Part shown: piece by piece, positions 48,631-60,900 of the stretch
How positions within the stretch are numbered: the first letter of the stretch is position 1
How the letters are laid out: each line of letters opens with the position of its first letter
Source of the DNA: Urophycis tenuis
Taxonomy: Eukaryota > Chordata > Actinopteri > Gadiformes > Phycidae
Assembly (NCBI GenBank): GCA_036785325.1
Contig: JAXIVH010000038.1
Span: forward strand, 513,501-577,500
Direction of reading: 5' to 3'
DNA: 64,000 nt
The notes under the pieces: generated by a model
The model's database searches: none
What the model saw: the letters and a program-made list of their open reading frames with translations, nothing else
Told to the model about the DNA's origin: nothing
Made by a program: the position numbers and the translations under genes

Positions 48631-49139
48631 GTTTGGCCAATCAGGGCCGGAGCTTGGTTCTTGTCCTCTGTTGGGTCCAGATGAACTAGCAGAAAACTGG
48701 GGTCACGAAGGATCGAGGCCAGCCATGACAAAGCACTGCCTCCACGGTCCCCCAATGCAGCTATCCTCAGCGATGGGTGTCCAGACCTAGGAAAGACCAA
48801 GACCAGCCCCGACCAGCGGTGCCTTCCCAGTCGGTCCCAGGGTAGGAAAGGCCAAGGCCAGCCGCGACTAAGCACTGCCTCCCTGGCCCCTCCAGGACCC
48901 CATGCCGAACAGCCTGTTAATAACAATTCCTGTGCCCCATACACCGCGCGACTACAGAGATTGTGTAGGAAGTTGACCTTAGAGAAGACTCAATGGCTTA
49001 CTTTCCTCACCCAAAACAACAATTTCTTGGGGTAGTCTATTCTCGCCGTAGGTACTTCGGTAATGGGTTTTTTTGTGAAAAGTTTTCCGGATGAAATGCA
49101 TGCTGGGTAATTGTCTTCTTCCTCCAATATGTCAAGTGT

Positions 49140-50060
49140 AGGTTAAGGTTAGGGTAGATTTAGGGGTAGAGTTAGCAGTTAACCTTAACGTTAGGTTTGA
49201 AGTAAATGGGAGGGGTTGCGGTTAGGGTTAAGGTTAGGGCTGAGGTTAGGGTTAGGTATAAGGTTACGGTTTAGGGTTAAGGTTAGGGTTACGGTTAGGG
49301 CTAAGGTTAGGGCTAAGGTTAGAGTAAGGGTTAGGGTTAGCGTTACGGTTAGGGTAAGGTTAGGGTTAGGGTTAGAGGTTAGGGGTTAGGGGTTAGGGTT
49401 AAGATGAGGGCTGAGGTTAGGGTTAAGGTTAGGGCTGAGGTTAGGGTTAGGTTTAAGGTTAGGGATAAGGTTAGGGTTGGGGTTACGGCTGAGATTGGGG
49501 TTAAGGTTAGGGTTGAGGTTAGGGTTAGTGTTATGGATAAGGTTAGGTTAAGTGTTAGGGCCAAGGTTAGGGTTAAGGTTATGGTTAAGATTAGGGTTAG
49601 GGCTAGAATTAGGGTTAGGGCTAAGGTTAGGGTTAGGGTTATGGCTGAGGTTAGGGTTAAGGTTAGGTTTGAGGTTAGTGTTAAGGTTAGGGCCAAGGTT
49701 AGGGTTAGGGTTAAGGTTAGGGTTAGGGCTAAGGTTAGGGTTAGGGTTATGGCTGAGGCTAGGGTTAGGGCTAAAGTTAGGGCAAAGGTTAGAGTTAGGG
49801 TTAGCGTTAGAGTTAGGGTAGGGTTAGTGTTGGAGGTTAGGGTAGGCTTAGGGTTAGAGTTAGAGTAGGGGTTAGGGTTAGAGTTAGAGTAGGGGTTAGG
49901 GTTAGTGTTAAGGCTAAGGTTAGGGGTTGAGGTTAGTGTTAAGATTAGGGCCAAGGTAAGGGTTAGTGTTAGGGTTGAGTTAGGGTTAGGGCTAAGGTTA
50001 GGCCTATGGTTAGGGTTGGGGTTGAGGTTATCCCTAGGGTTAGAGTTAGAGCTAGAGATT
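49140..50060 (+). repeat. Degenerate TTAGGG-like hexamer block, B unit 5
   Basis: Same block, ~12 bp shorter near 49280 than in unit 1. The G-rich strand is +. Confidence 0.9.
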
Positions 50061-50268
50061 GAGGAAGGTAGAGTCAAGGTGAGACAGTCTGTACGGACTG
50101 AACTCACCCCCGCCGGATCGGGCTAGTACACTCTATCTCCCCCAACTCCCTCATTTCCATGAGGGAAGACAGGGGAGAAGAGATGGGAGGAGTATATATA
50201 TTTAATATATATTTTTTTAGTAAATAAATACATCGAGAGACTCACCGCTGGAGTGGGTTTTAATCTTT

Positions 50269-51645
50269 AGACAACTGATTAGACTCCACTCCAACAAAGC
50301 GGCGGGCCCTGATGGTGTGTTCCCCAGGGTACTTAAAGCCTGTGCCCCCCAGCTGTGTGGAGTTCTTAATCATGTCTTCAACCTGAGCCTGCACCTCCAG
50401 AAGGTCCCTCTGATGTGGAAGACGTCCTGCCTCGTTCCTGTCCCAAAGACGCTGCGCCCCAGCAGCCCTAAGGACTACAGACCGGTGGCTCTGACGTCAC
50501 ACATCATGAAGACCATGGAGAGGCTTGTCTTGGAGCAGCTCAGGCCTATGGTCAGACCCTTCTCGGACCAGCTGCAGTTCGCCTACCAGCCCCGCCTGGG
50601 AGTCGAGGACTGCATCATCTACCTGCTGAACAAAGCCTACTCGCATCTAGACAAGCCGGCGAGCACTGTGAGAGTCATGTTCTTTGACTTCTCCAGTGCT
50701 TTCAACACCTTACGGCCTGGTCTCCTAGGTGAGAAGATGGCGGCGATGCAGGTGGATGCCCCCTTGGTGTCCTGGATTGTTGACTACCTGATGGGCAGAC
50801 CACAGTTTGTACGCCTACAGAACTGTGTATCTGACAGGGTGGTTAGCAACACCGGGGCCCCTCAGGGGACGGTCCTTTCTCCCTTCCTCTTCACCCTCTA
50901 CACCTCAGACTTCAGCTATTGCACTGAGTCTTGCCACCTTCAGAAGTTTTCTGATGACTCTGCAGTAGTTGGCTGTATTGAGGGGGGTGATGAGGGTGAG
51001 TATAGGACTGTTGTGGGCAACTTTGTCTCTTGGTGTGAGCTGAACCATCTACAGCTCAATGCTACCAAGACAAAGGAGCTCATTGTGGACCTAAGGAGGG
51101 TCAAAACACCGGTGGGCCCTGTGTTCATCCAGGGGGTTCCAGTCGATACTGTTGAGGAGTACAAGTACCTGGGGGTGTACTTCAACAACAAGTTGGACTG
51201 GACCAGGAACACAGAGGCTATCTATAAGAAGGGCCAAAGCCGACTATTTTTTCTTAGGAGGCTAAGGTCCTTCAACATCTGTAGGACAATGCTGAGGATG
51301 TTCTACGAGTCTGTGGTTGCCAGTGCGATCTTCTTCGCTGTCACATGCTGGGGCAGTGGGATGAGGGTCGCGGACACCAATAGACTCAATAGACTCATCA
51401 AGAGGGCTGGTGATGTTGTGGGTGAGGAATTGGACACTCTGACTACCGTGGCAGATAGGAGGATGCTGTCCAGGCTACGGACTATCATGGACAATGCCTC
51501 TCACCCTCTCTTTTCCACCCTGGCTCAGCGGAGGAGTACCTTCAGCAGAAGACTCCTCTCACCTAGATGCACCACAGAGCGACATAGGAAATCATTCCTG
51601 CCTGTGGTCATCAAACTGTACAATTTGTCACTGTCGTCTGCATAA
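50269..51645 (+). pseudogene. Non-LTR reverse transcriptase, 5'-truncated, frame open
   Basis: One uninterrupted frame from the insertion edge to TAA at 51643-51645 (458 codons). The first residues include NKAAGPDGVFPRVL (50293-), the RT0/1 motif. An apparent start at 50317 is only a GTG inside the frame. Counted from 50317: KDYRPVALT at 52-60; motif A MFFDFSSAFNTL at 121-132 (Asp124); motif B GAPQGTVLSPFLF at 180-192; motif C FSDDSAVVG at 211-219 (Asp213-Asp214); motif D KTKELIVD near 251-258; YKYLGVYFNNKLDW at 282-295. The C-terminus has RHRKSFLPVVIKLYN. Role in a full element: target-primed reverse transcription of the LINE RNA. Endonuclease and ORF1 are missing, so it cannot be autonomous, although all catalytic residues seen are intact and no frameshift is present. 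It sits inside B unit 5 with no visible promoter. Confidence 0.92.
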
Positions 51646-52110
51646 TTGGTCCACTACACTATATCTTATTACATGACTGTCATTTCATTTCACTGTAATA
51701 TCACTACATAACTGGTCATTTCACTGCATGACTGTGATTTACTACACAACTGGTCATCTGGTCATCTCTGCACAACTGGTTTTTACAAAAATCCGACATG
51801 CTACATCCTAGTGTATGCTATTACCTTGTAGTGTATGCCTGGATGTATGTACATTTATGTATATTATCATTTCTTGATGTACATTTTTATATATTTTGTT
51901 ACATAGGTTACATTATATTTGTACATAGGTTTATACTTTTATTTTTACATAGGTTTTATATTTTTATTTAGGTCTCCTTATATATTTATATTTATATTTT
52001 CTAACACTCTACTATACGTAGAGTGTCCTCTTTTTTCAACTGGAGTTTTGTCACGAAGACAATTTCCCTCAGGGATCAATAAAGTATGTCTGTCTGTCTG
52101 TCTGTCTGTC
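50269..52110 (+). mobile_element. 5'-truncated Rex1/CR1-L2-like LINE
   Basis: 1,842 bp. It starts abruptly inside the RT domain after TTTTAATCTTT and ends in six TGTC units before TTTGTATTC; TCTTT is found at both edges (50264-50268, 52109-52113), partly overlapping the tail. Removing it restores sub-repeat a of the B unit. The 3' UTR (51646-52110) has TTTCCCTCAGGGATCAATAAAG. The family is given from tail type and RT character and was not confirmed by search. A second copy of its 3' end lies at 31229-31551. Confidence 0.93.
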
Positions 52111-52577
52111 TTTGTATTCAAGGTTGTTCCTCCTCTTTTGATTCCTCGCTGGTGGTGCGTCGTCTCCACCTAGTGGTCGTTTTGTGAAGAAGAGTTATAG
52201 AAATAGAAATAGAAATACTCTATTGTTCCCAGGTTGGGAAATTGCATTAATAGGTAAGTAATAATAATAATAATAGGTAATTGCAATAGTTGGTAAGGTA
52301 ATCTATATTTCATTTATTTATTTATATTTGTATATTTATTTAGTCTATTTATTTATTCATTTTTGTTTATTTATTTATTTAGATAAAGAGGATCACAGCT
52401 GGAGTGAGTTTTTAGTCTTTGTGTTAAAGGCTGGTTGCCTTCTTTTGATTCTTCAGTGGTGGTCCATCGCCTCCATCTAGTGGTCGTTTTGTGAATAACA
52501 GTTGGTAAGGTAATATAAATGGGTTGTGTAGAGAGCCCGTTCTTTCCATGGCCCTGGCTCGGTTAGGTTCGTTAGAG

Positions 52578-52660
52578 TTATCTCGATGACCCCCCCCCCA
52601 CCTCATCCAACGACTCGGTTGTTGAATAGGGGATCAAAGGCAGTTGCACTCGCCAATATC
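52578..52660. repeat. B unit 6, first 83 bp
   Basis: TTATCTCGATGA, a longer C run, and ACTCGGTTGTTG to CGCCAATATC, then an abrupt change to satellite AAGCTTAG. It is slightly diverged from the internal units (TTGTTG for TAGTTG). Confidence 0.9.
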
Positions 52661-53111
52661 AAGCTTAGATTTCCCCGCTTATAATGAGCCCATCCCCAAG
52701 CAATTTGGTTGCTCAGAGACAAAACTGTGTCAGGTTGACTGAAGTCTACCCAGCAGCTAAAAACATACCTTTAACGTTTCAATTAACATCAATCTTTCCT
52801 TACAGATCACAAATTAATTAGCTTAGTATTTCAACGACCAATGAGTCAATATAGTCTTGCCATACGCCGTTGGAAAGCTTAGATTTCCCCGCTTAAAATG
52901 AGCCCATCCGCGAGCAGTCTGCTTGCTCACAGACAAAACTGCGTCAGGTTGACTGAAGTCTACCCAGCAGCTAAAAACATACCTTCAACGTTTCAATTAA
53001 GATCAATCTTTCAATAAAGAACAGAAATTAATTAGCTTAGTATTTAAACGACCTATGACTCAATATAGTCTTGCCATACGCCGTTGGGAAATTTAGATTT
53101 CCCCGCTTAAA
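52661..53111. repeat. 214-bp satellite resumes: end piece plus 2 monomers
   Basis: Begins at AAGCTTAGATTTCC, monomer offset 191, the same sequence at which the left array stops. It is followed by one beta monomer (52684) and one gamma variant (52898) with GGGAAATTTAG. Confidence 0.94.
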
Positions 53112-53448
53112 ATGAGCCCATCCCCGAGCAATTTGGTTGCTCACAGACAAAACTGCGTCAGGTTGACTGAAGTCTACCCAGCAGCTAAAAACATACCTTC
53201 AACTTTTCAATGCACGCGTTTTTTTTGTAACACGTGTAGCTATGATAAAGGACACATGTTTTGGCCTGTTTTATTATTCATAGTTGGCTTAACAGTAATA
53301 GAATATTATTATATGCTATAAGTGACCAGACGTCCGAGATCAAAACTGGGAGCATAATCCCCGAGAAGGGGGAAAAAAAGGGTCAGCTATGTTTAAGTAT
53401 ATATATATATGTGTGTGTATATATGCGTGTGTGTGTGTGTATATATGC

Positions 53449-53495
<47 letters not shown>

Positions 53496-54292
53496 AATCA
53501 CTTACTTGGAACGGCATTATCCCACATCGCTGTGAAGGGATGGCGTTAACCAGGTGGGCGTGCAACCCCTCGAGAGAGTTGCTGCCTCACCGGCACTTGT
53601 ACTTGTTCAGCCGGATGCAGTTCTTCACAACCACCTTCACAGAGACATACAGCTGTATGCCAGGGGGGTCATGTAACACACAACCTATTGCAAGGTCCTC
53701 ATTTATGCTGGTGTCATTTTGAAATGTTACCATATACAAGTTTGAATGGTTTTGACACACGATGACTGCAGAGACAGCTGCAGGATGGCCCACGAAGCAG
53801 GACGGAGGGGGCCTGTGGCTGTGCGGGGAGGACCAGCGGTATGGGTGCTGCCGACACAGGGGGCGGGCGGGCCACAGGCTGACGCAGCAGGAGGCCTCGG
53901 CTGGAGGCGGGTGGGCGCAGGAGGCTTCGGCCGGGTGGAGGACGACAACGCAGTGGGCTGAACGGGCCGGTTGGTGGGAGTCACAGGCTCTGGCTCATCA
54001 ACAAATAACCTGGAAATATAAAATACACACGTGATCAGTATTGATATTGATATCTTTTATAAGAACACTGTTCATACCGTTTAGACTTTTTATACAACTG
54101 TTTATACAATGTCCATACTGTTTATTTATTAATGTTTATCACTGAAAAATAAAGGTGACTTGGTATGACTTGTGTGCTATTTTCTTTCCACAGCCAACAG
54201 AACACACATGAATCAGCTTATTATTTCGACGACCCATGGGCAAATATAGTCATGCCATACGTCGTTGGAAAGCTTAGATTTCCCCGTTTAAA
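53112..54292. repeat. Cassette-bearing satellite monomer 13
   Basis: TA/GT tract of 95 bp (53398-53492). The remainder is 1,086 bp. A delta-like monomer follows. Confidence 0.95.
53506..54009 (-). pseudogene. Transposase-like exon remnant, copy 13 (stop)
   Basis: Borders are intact; shared TGA and His-Asp variant, plus the synonymous ATA near the donor shared only with copy 10, and GGCTGACGCAG in the 5' half. Confidence 0.58.
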
Positions 54293-54934
54293 ATGAGCCC
54301 ATCTCCGAGCAATTTGGTTGCTCACAGACAAATCTGCGTCAGGTTGACTGAAGTCTACACAGCAGCTAAAGACATACCTTCAACGTTTCAATTAACATCA
54401 ATCTTTCCTTACAGAACACAAATTAATTAGCTTAGTATTTCAACGACCCTTTAGTGAATATAGTCTTGCCATACGCCGTTGGAAAGCTTAGATTTCCCCG
54501 CTTAAAATGAGCCCATCCGCGAGCAGTCTGGTTGATCACAGACTAAACTGCGTCAGGTTGACTAAAGTCTACCCAGCAGCTAAAAACATACCTTCAACGT
54601 TTCAATTAACATCAATCTTTCCTTACAGAACACAAATTAATTAGCTTAGTATTTCAACGACCCATGAGTCAATATACTCTTGCCATACGCCGTTGGAAAG
54701 CTTAGATTTCCCTGCTTAAAATGATTCCATCCGCGAGCAGTCTGGTTGCTCACAGACAAAACTGCGTCAGGTTGACTGAAGTCTACCCAGCAGCTAAAAA
54801 CATACCTTCAACGTTTCAATTAAGATCAATCTTTCAATAAAGAACAGAAATTAATTAGCTTAGTATTTCAACGACCCATGACTCAATATAGTCTTGCCAT
54901 ACGTCGTTGGGAACCTTAGATTTCCCCGCTTAAA
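54293..54934. repeat. 214-bp satellite, 3 plain monomers
   Basis: Exactly 3 x 214 bp: delta-like, alpha (GACTAAAGTC), gamma beginning ATGATTCCATCC. Forms, with cassette 14, a 1,813-bp unit repeated immediately downstream. Confidence 0.96.
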
Positions 54935-55277
54935 ATGAGCCCATCCGCGAGCAATTTGGTTGCTCACAGACTAAACTGCGTCAGGTTGAATGAAGTCTAC
55001 CCAGCAGCTAAAAACATACCTTCAACTTTTCAATTCACGCGTTTTTTTTGTAATACGTGTAGCTATGATAAAGGACACATGTTTTGGCCTGTTTTATTAT
55101 TCATAGTTGGCTTAACAGTAATAGAATATTATTATATGCTATAAGTGACCAGACGTCCGAGATCAAAACTGGGAGCATAATCCCCGAGAAGGGGGAAAAA
55201 AAGGGTCAGCTATGTTTAAGTATATATATATATGTGTGTGTATATATAAGTGTGTGTGTGTGTGTATATATGCGCGC

Positions 55278-55308
<31 letters not shown>

Positions 55309-56105
55309 AATCACTTACTTGGAACGGCATGATCCCACATCGCTGTGAAGGGATGGCGTTAACCAGGTGGGCGTGCAACCCCTCGAGAGAGTTGCTGCCT
55401 CACCGGCACTTGTACTTGTTCAGCCGGATGCAGTTCTTCACAACCACCTTCACAGAGACATACAGCTGTATGCCAGGGGGGTCATGTAACACACAACCTA
55501 TTGCAAGGTCCTCATTTATGCTGGTGTCATTTTGAAATGTTACCATATACAAGTTTGAATGGTTTTGACACACGATGACTGCAGAGACAGCTGCAGGATG
55601 GCCCACGAAGCAGGACGGAGGGGGCCTGTGGCTGTGCGGGGAGGACCAGCGGTATGGGTGCTGCCGACACAGGGGGCGGGCGGGCCACAGGCTGACGCAG
55701 CAGGAGGCCTCGGCTGGAGGCGGGTGGGCGCAGGAGGCTTCGGCCGGGTGGAGGACGACAACGCAGTGGGCTGAACGGGCCGGTTGGTGGGAGTCACAGG
55801 CTCTGGCTCATCAACAAATAACCTGGAAATATAAAATACACACGTGATCAGTATTGATATTGATATCTTTTATAAGAACACTGTTCATACCGTTTACACT
55901 TTTTATACAACTGTTTATACAATGTCCATACTGTTTATTTATTAATGTTTATCACTGAAAAATAAAGGTGACTTGGTATGACTTGTGTGCTATTTTCTTT
56001 CCACAGCCAACAGAACACACATGAATCAGCTTATTATTTCGACGACCCATGGGCAAATATAGTCATGCCATACGTCGTTGGAAAGCTTAGATTTCCCCGT
56101 TTAAA
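54935..56105. repeat. Cassette-bearing satellite monomer 14
   Basis: TA/GT tract of 85 bp (55221-55305). The remainder is 1,086 bp. Its twin is monomer 15. Confidence 0.95.
55319..55822 (-). pseudogene. Transposase-like exon remnant, copy 14 (stop)
   Basis: Borders are intact; TGA after YKCR, His-Asp variant, GGCTGACGCAG variant. I see no difference from copy 15. Confidence 0.58.
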
Positions 56106-56747
56106 ATGAGCCCATCTCCGAGCAATTTGGTTGCTCACAGACAAATCTGCGTCAGGTTGACTGAAGTCTACACAGCAGCTAAAGACATACCTTCAACGTT
56201 TCAATTAACATCAATCTTTCCTTACAGAACACAAATTAATTAGCTTAGTATTTCAACGACCCTTTAGTGAATATAGTCTTGCCATACGCCGTTGGAAAGC
56301 TTAGATTTCCCCGCTTAAAATGAGCCCATCCGCGAGCAGTCTGGTTGATCACAGACTAAACTGCGTCAGGTTGACTAAAGTCTACCCAGCAGCTAAAAAC
56401 ATACCTTCAACGTTTCAATTAACATCAATCTTTCCTTACAGAACACAAATTAATTAGCTTAGTATTTCAACGACCCATGAGTCAATATACTCTTGCCATA
56501 CGCCGTTGGAAAGCTTAGATTTCCCTGCTTAAAATGATTCCATCCGCGAGCAGTCTGGTTGCTCACAGACAAAACTGCGTCAGGTTGACTGAAGTCTACC
56601 CAGCAGCTAAAAACATACCTTCAACGTTTCAATTAAGATCAATCTTTCAATAAAGAACAGAAATTAATTAGCTTAGTATTTCAACGACCCATGACTCAAT
56701 ATAGTCTTGCCATACGTCGTTGGGAACCTTAGATTTCCCCGCTTAAA
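56106..56747. repeat. 214-bp satellite, 3 plain monomers
   Basis: Duplicate of 54293-54934, including ATGATTCCATCC at 56534 and CATACGTCGTTGGGAACC before the cassette. Confidence 0.96.
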
Positions 56748-57090
56748 ATGAGCCCATCCGCGAGCAATTTGGTTGCTCACAGACTAAACTGCGTCAGGTT
56801 GAATGAAGTCTACCCAGCAGCTAAAAACATACCTTCAACTTTTCAATTCACGCGTTTTTTTTGTAATACGTGTAGCTATGATAAAGGACACATGTTTTGG
56901 CCTGTTTTATTATTCATAGTTGGCTTAACAGTAATAGAATATTATTATATGCTATAAGTGACCAGACGTCCGAGATCAAAACTGGGAGCATAATCCCCGA
57001 GAAGGGGGAAAAAAAGGGTCAGCTATGTTTAAGTATATATATATATGTGTGTGTATATATAAGTGTGTGTGTGTGTGTATATATGCGCGC

Positions 57091-57121
<31 letters not shown>

Positions 57122-57918
57122 AATCACTTACTTGGAACGGCATGATCCCACATCGCTGTGAAGGGATGGCGTTAACCAGGTGGGCGTGCAACCCCTCGAG
57201 AGAGTTGCTGCCTCACCGGCACTTGTACTTGTTCAGCCGGATGCAGTTCTTCACAACCACCTTCACAGAGACATACAGCTGTATGCCAGGGGGGTCATGT
57301 AACACACAACCTATTGCAAGGTCCTCATTTATGCTGGTGTCATTTTGAAATGTTACCATATACAAGTTTGAATGGTTTTGACACACGATGACTGCAGAGA
57401 CAGCTGCAGGATGGCCCACGAAGCAGGACGGAGGGGGCCTGTGGCTGTGCGGGGAGGACCAGCGGTATGGGTGCTGCCGACACAGGGGGCGGGCGGGCCA
57501 CAGGCTGACGCAGCAGGAGGCCTCGGCTGGAGGCGGGTGGGCGCAGGAGGCTTCGGCCGGGTGGAGGACGACAACGCAGTGGGCTGAACGGGCCGGTTGG
57601 TGGGAGTCACAGGCTCTGGCTCATCAACAAATAACCTGGAAATATAAAATACACACGTGATCAGTATTGATATTGATATCTTTTATAAGAACACTGTTCA
57701 TACCGTTTACACTTTTTATACAACTGTTTATACAATGTCCATACTGTTTATTTATTAATGTTTATCACTGAAAAATAAAGGTGACTTGGTATGACTTGTG
57801 TGCTATTTTCTTTCCACAGCCAACAGAACACACATGAATCAGCTTATTATTTCGACGACCCATGGGCAAATATAGTCATGCCATACGTCGTTGGAAAGCT
57901 TAGATTTCCCCGTTTAAA
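56748..57918. repeat. Cassette-bearing satellite monomer 15
   Basis: Twin of monomer 14 with the same tract length (85 bp, 57034-57118). A delta monomer with GAGCCAATCTCC follows. Confidence 0.95.
57132..57635 (-). pseudogene. Transposase-like exon remnant, copy 15 (stop)
   Basis: Same state as copy 14: splice-like borders intact, TGA after YKCR. Confidence 0.58.
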
Positions 57919-60900
57919 ATGAGCCAATCTCCGAGCAATTTGGTTGCTCACAGACAAATCTGAGTCAGGTTGACTGAAGTCTACACAGCAGCTAAAGACA
58001 TACCTTCAACGTTTCAATTAACATCAATCTTTCCTTACAGAACACAAATTAATTATCTTAGTATTTCAACGACCCATGAGTCAATATAGTCTTGCCATAC
58101 GCCGTTGGAAAGCTTAGATTTCCCCGCTTAAAATGAGCCCATCCGCGAGCAGTCTGGTTGATCACAGACTAAACTGCGTCAGGTTGACTGAAGTCTACCC
58201 AGCAGCTAAAAACATACCTTCAACGTTTCAATTAACATCAATCTTTCCTTACAGAACACTAATTAATTAGCTTAGTATTTCAACGACCCATGAGTCAATA
58301 TAGTCTTGCCATACGCCGTTGGAAAGCTTAGATTTCCCCGCTTAAAATGAGCCCATCCGCGAGCAGTCTGGTTGATCACAGACTAAACTGCGTCAGGTTG
58401 ACTGAAGTCTACCCAGCAGCTAAAAACATACCTTCAACGTTTCAATTAACATCAATCTTTCCTTACAGAACACTAATTAATTAGCTTAGTATTTCAACGA
58501 CCCATGAGTCAATATAGTCTTGCCATACGCCGTTGGAAAGCTTAGATTTCCCCGCTTAAAATGAGCCCATCCGCGAGCAATTTGGTTGCTCACAGACAAA
58601 ACTGTGTCAGGTTGAGTAAAGTCTACCCAGCAGCTAAAAACATACCTTCAACGTTTCAATTAACATCAATCTTTCCTTACAGAACACTAATTAATTAGCT
58701 TAGTATTTCAACGACCCATGAGTCAATATAGTCTTGCCATACGCCGTTGGAAAGCTTAGATTTCCCAGCTTAAAATGAGCCCATCCGCGAGCAGTCTGGT
58801 TGATCACAGACTAAACTGCGTCAGGTTGAATGAAGTCTACCCAGCAGCTAAAAACATACCTTTAACGTTTCAATTAACATCAATCTTTCCTTACAGAACA
58901 CAAATTAATTAGCTTAGTATTTCAACGGCCCTTTGGTGAATATAGTCTTGCCATACGCCGTTGGAAAGCTTAGATTTCCCTGCTTATAATGAGCCCATCC
59001 ACGAGCAATTTGGTTGATCACAGACTAAACTGGGTCAGGTTGACTGAAGTCTACCCAGCAGCTAAAAACATACCTTCAACGTTTCAATTAACATCAATCT
59101 TTCCTTACAGAACACAAATTAATTAGCTTAGTATTTCAACGACCCATGAGTCGATATAGTCTTGCCATACGCCGTTGGAAAGCTTAGATTTCCCCGCTTA
59201 AAATGAGCCCATCCGCGAGCAGTCTGGTTGATCACAGACTAAACTGCGTCAGGTTGACTGAAGTCTACCCAGCAGCTAAAAACATACCTTCAACGTTTCA
59301 ATTAACATCAATCTTTCCTTACAGAACACAAATTAATTAGCTTAGTATTTCAACGACCCTTTGGTGAATATAGTCTTGCCATACGCCGTTGGAAAGCTTA
59401 GATTTCCCCGCTTATAATGAGCCCATCCCCGAGCAATTTGGTTGCTCTCAGACTAAACTGCGTCAGGTTGACTGAAGTCTACCCAGCAGCTAAAAACATA
59501 CCTTCAACGTTTCAATTAACATCAATCTTTCCTTACAGAACACAAATTAATTAGCTTAGTATTTCAACGACCCATGAGTCAATATAGTCTTGCCATACGC
59601 CGTTGGAAAGCTTAGATTTCCCCGCTTAAAATGAGCCCATCCGCGAGCAGTCTGGTTGATCACAGACTAAACTGCGTCAGGTTGAATGAAGTCTACCCAG
59701 CAGCCAAAAACATACCTTTAACGTTTCAATTAACATCAATCTTTCCTTACAGAACACAAATTAATTAGCTTAGTATTTCAACGGCCCTTTGGTGAATATA
59801 GTCTTACCATACGCCGTTGGAAAGCTTAGATTTCCCCGCTTAAAATGAGCCCATCCGCGAGCAGTCTGGTTGATCACAGACTAAACTGCGTCAGGTTGAC
59901 TGAAGTCTACCCAGCAGCTAAAAACATACCTTCAACGTTTCAATTAACATCAATCTTTCCTTACAGAACACAAATTAATTATCTTAGTATTTCAACGACC
60001 CATGAGTCAATATAGTCTTGCCATACGCCGTTGGAAAGCTTAGATTTCCCCGCTTAAAATGAGCCCATCCGCGAGCAGTCTGGTTGATCACAGACTAAAC
60101 TGCGTCAGGTTGACTGAAGTCTACCCAGCAGCTAAAAACATACCTTCAACGTTTCAATTAACATCAATCTTTCCTTACAGAACACTAATTAATTAGCTTA
60201 GTATTTCAACGACCCATGAGTCAATATAGTCTTGCCATACGCCGTTGGAAAGCTTAGATTTCCCCGCTTAAAATGAGCCCATCCGCGAGCAGTCTGGTTG
60301 ATCACAGACTAAACTGCGTCAGGTTGACTGAAGTCTACCCAGCAGCTAAAAACATACCTTCAACGTTTCAATTAACATCAATCTTTCCTTACAGAACACT
60401 AATTAATTAGCTTAGTATTTCAACGACCCATGAGTCAATATAGTCTTGCCATACGCCGTTGGAAAGCTTAGATTTCCCCGCTTAAAATGAGCCCATCCGC
60501 GAGCAATTTGGTTGCTCACAGACAAAACTGTGTCAGGTTGAGTAAAGTCTACCCAGCAGCTAAAAACATACCTTCAACGTTTCAATTAACATCAATCTTT
60601 CCTTACAGAACACTAATTAATTAGCTTAGTATTTCAACGACCCATGAGTCAATATAGTCTTGCCATACGCCGTTGGAAAGCTTAGATTTCCCAGCTTAAA
60701 ATGAGCCCATCCGCGAGCAGTCTGGTTGATCACAGACTAAACTGCGTCAGGTTGAATGAAGTCTACCCAGCAGCTAAAAACATACCTTTAACGTTTCAAT
60801 TAACATCAATCTTTCCTTACAGAACACAAATTAATTAGCTTAGTATTTCAACGGCCCTTTGGTGAATATAGTCTTGCCATACGCCGTTGGAAAGCTTAGA

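Larger units (their letters stand above)
47451..52577. repeat. B unit 5 (interrupted by two LINEs)
   Basis: 5,127 bp. After removing the insertions at 48116-48630 and 50269-52110 with their target duplications, about 2,761 bp remain, a normal unit. The tail from 52111 continues sub-repeat a and the rest of the unit. Confidence 0.9.
37060..52660. repeat. B array: ~2.77-kb tandem repeat, five units plus a partial
   Basis: Five head-to-tail copies of a unit starting TTATCTCGATGACCCCCC (37064, 39841, 41914, 44674, 47451) plus 83 bp of a sixth (52578). Full units are 2,760-2,777 bp; unit 2 is deleted and unit 5 is enlarged by two LINE insertions. The sequence is unrelated to the 214-bp satellite. 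A four-base TTCC of unclear origin lies at 37060-37063. The array is flanked by AAGCTTAGATTT(T)CC on both sides. I do not recognise the unit as a known repeat family. Confidence 0.93.

Noticed and set aside
48342..48944. 200-codon minus frame in unit 5
   Set aside because: It joins the 108-codon B frame to the LINE fragment in a frame other than the RT remnant, an accident of the insertion.
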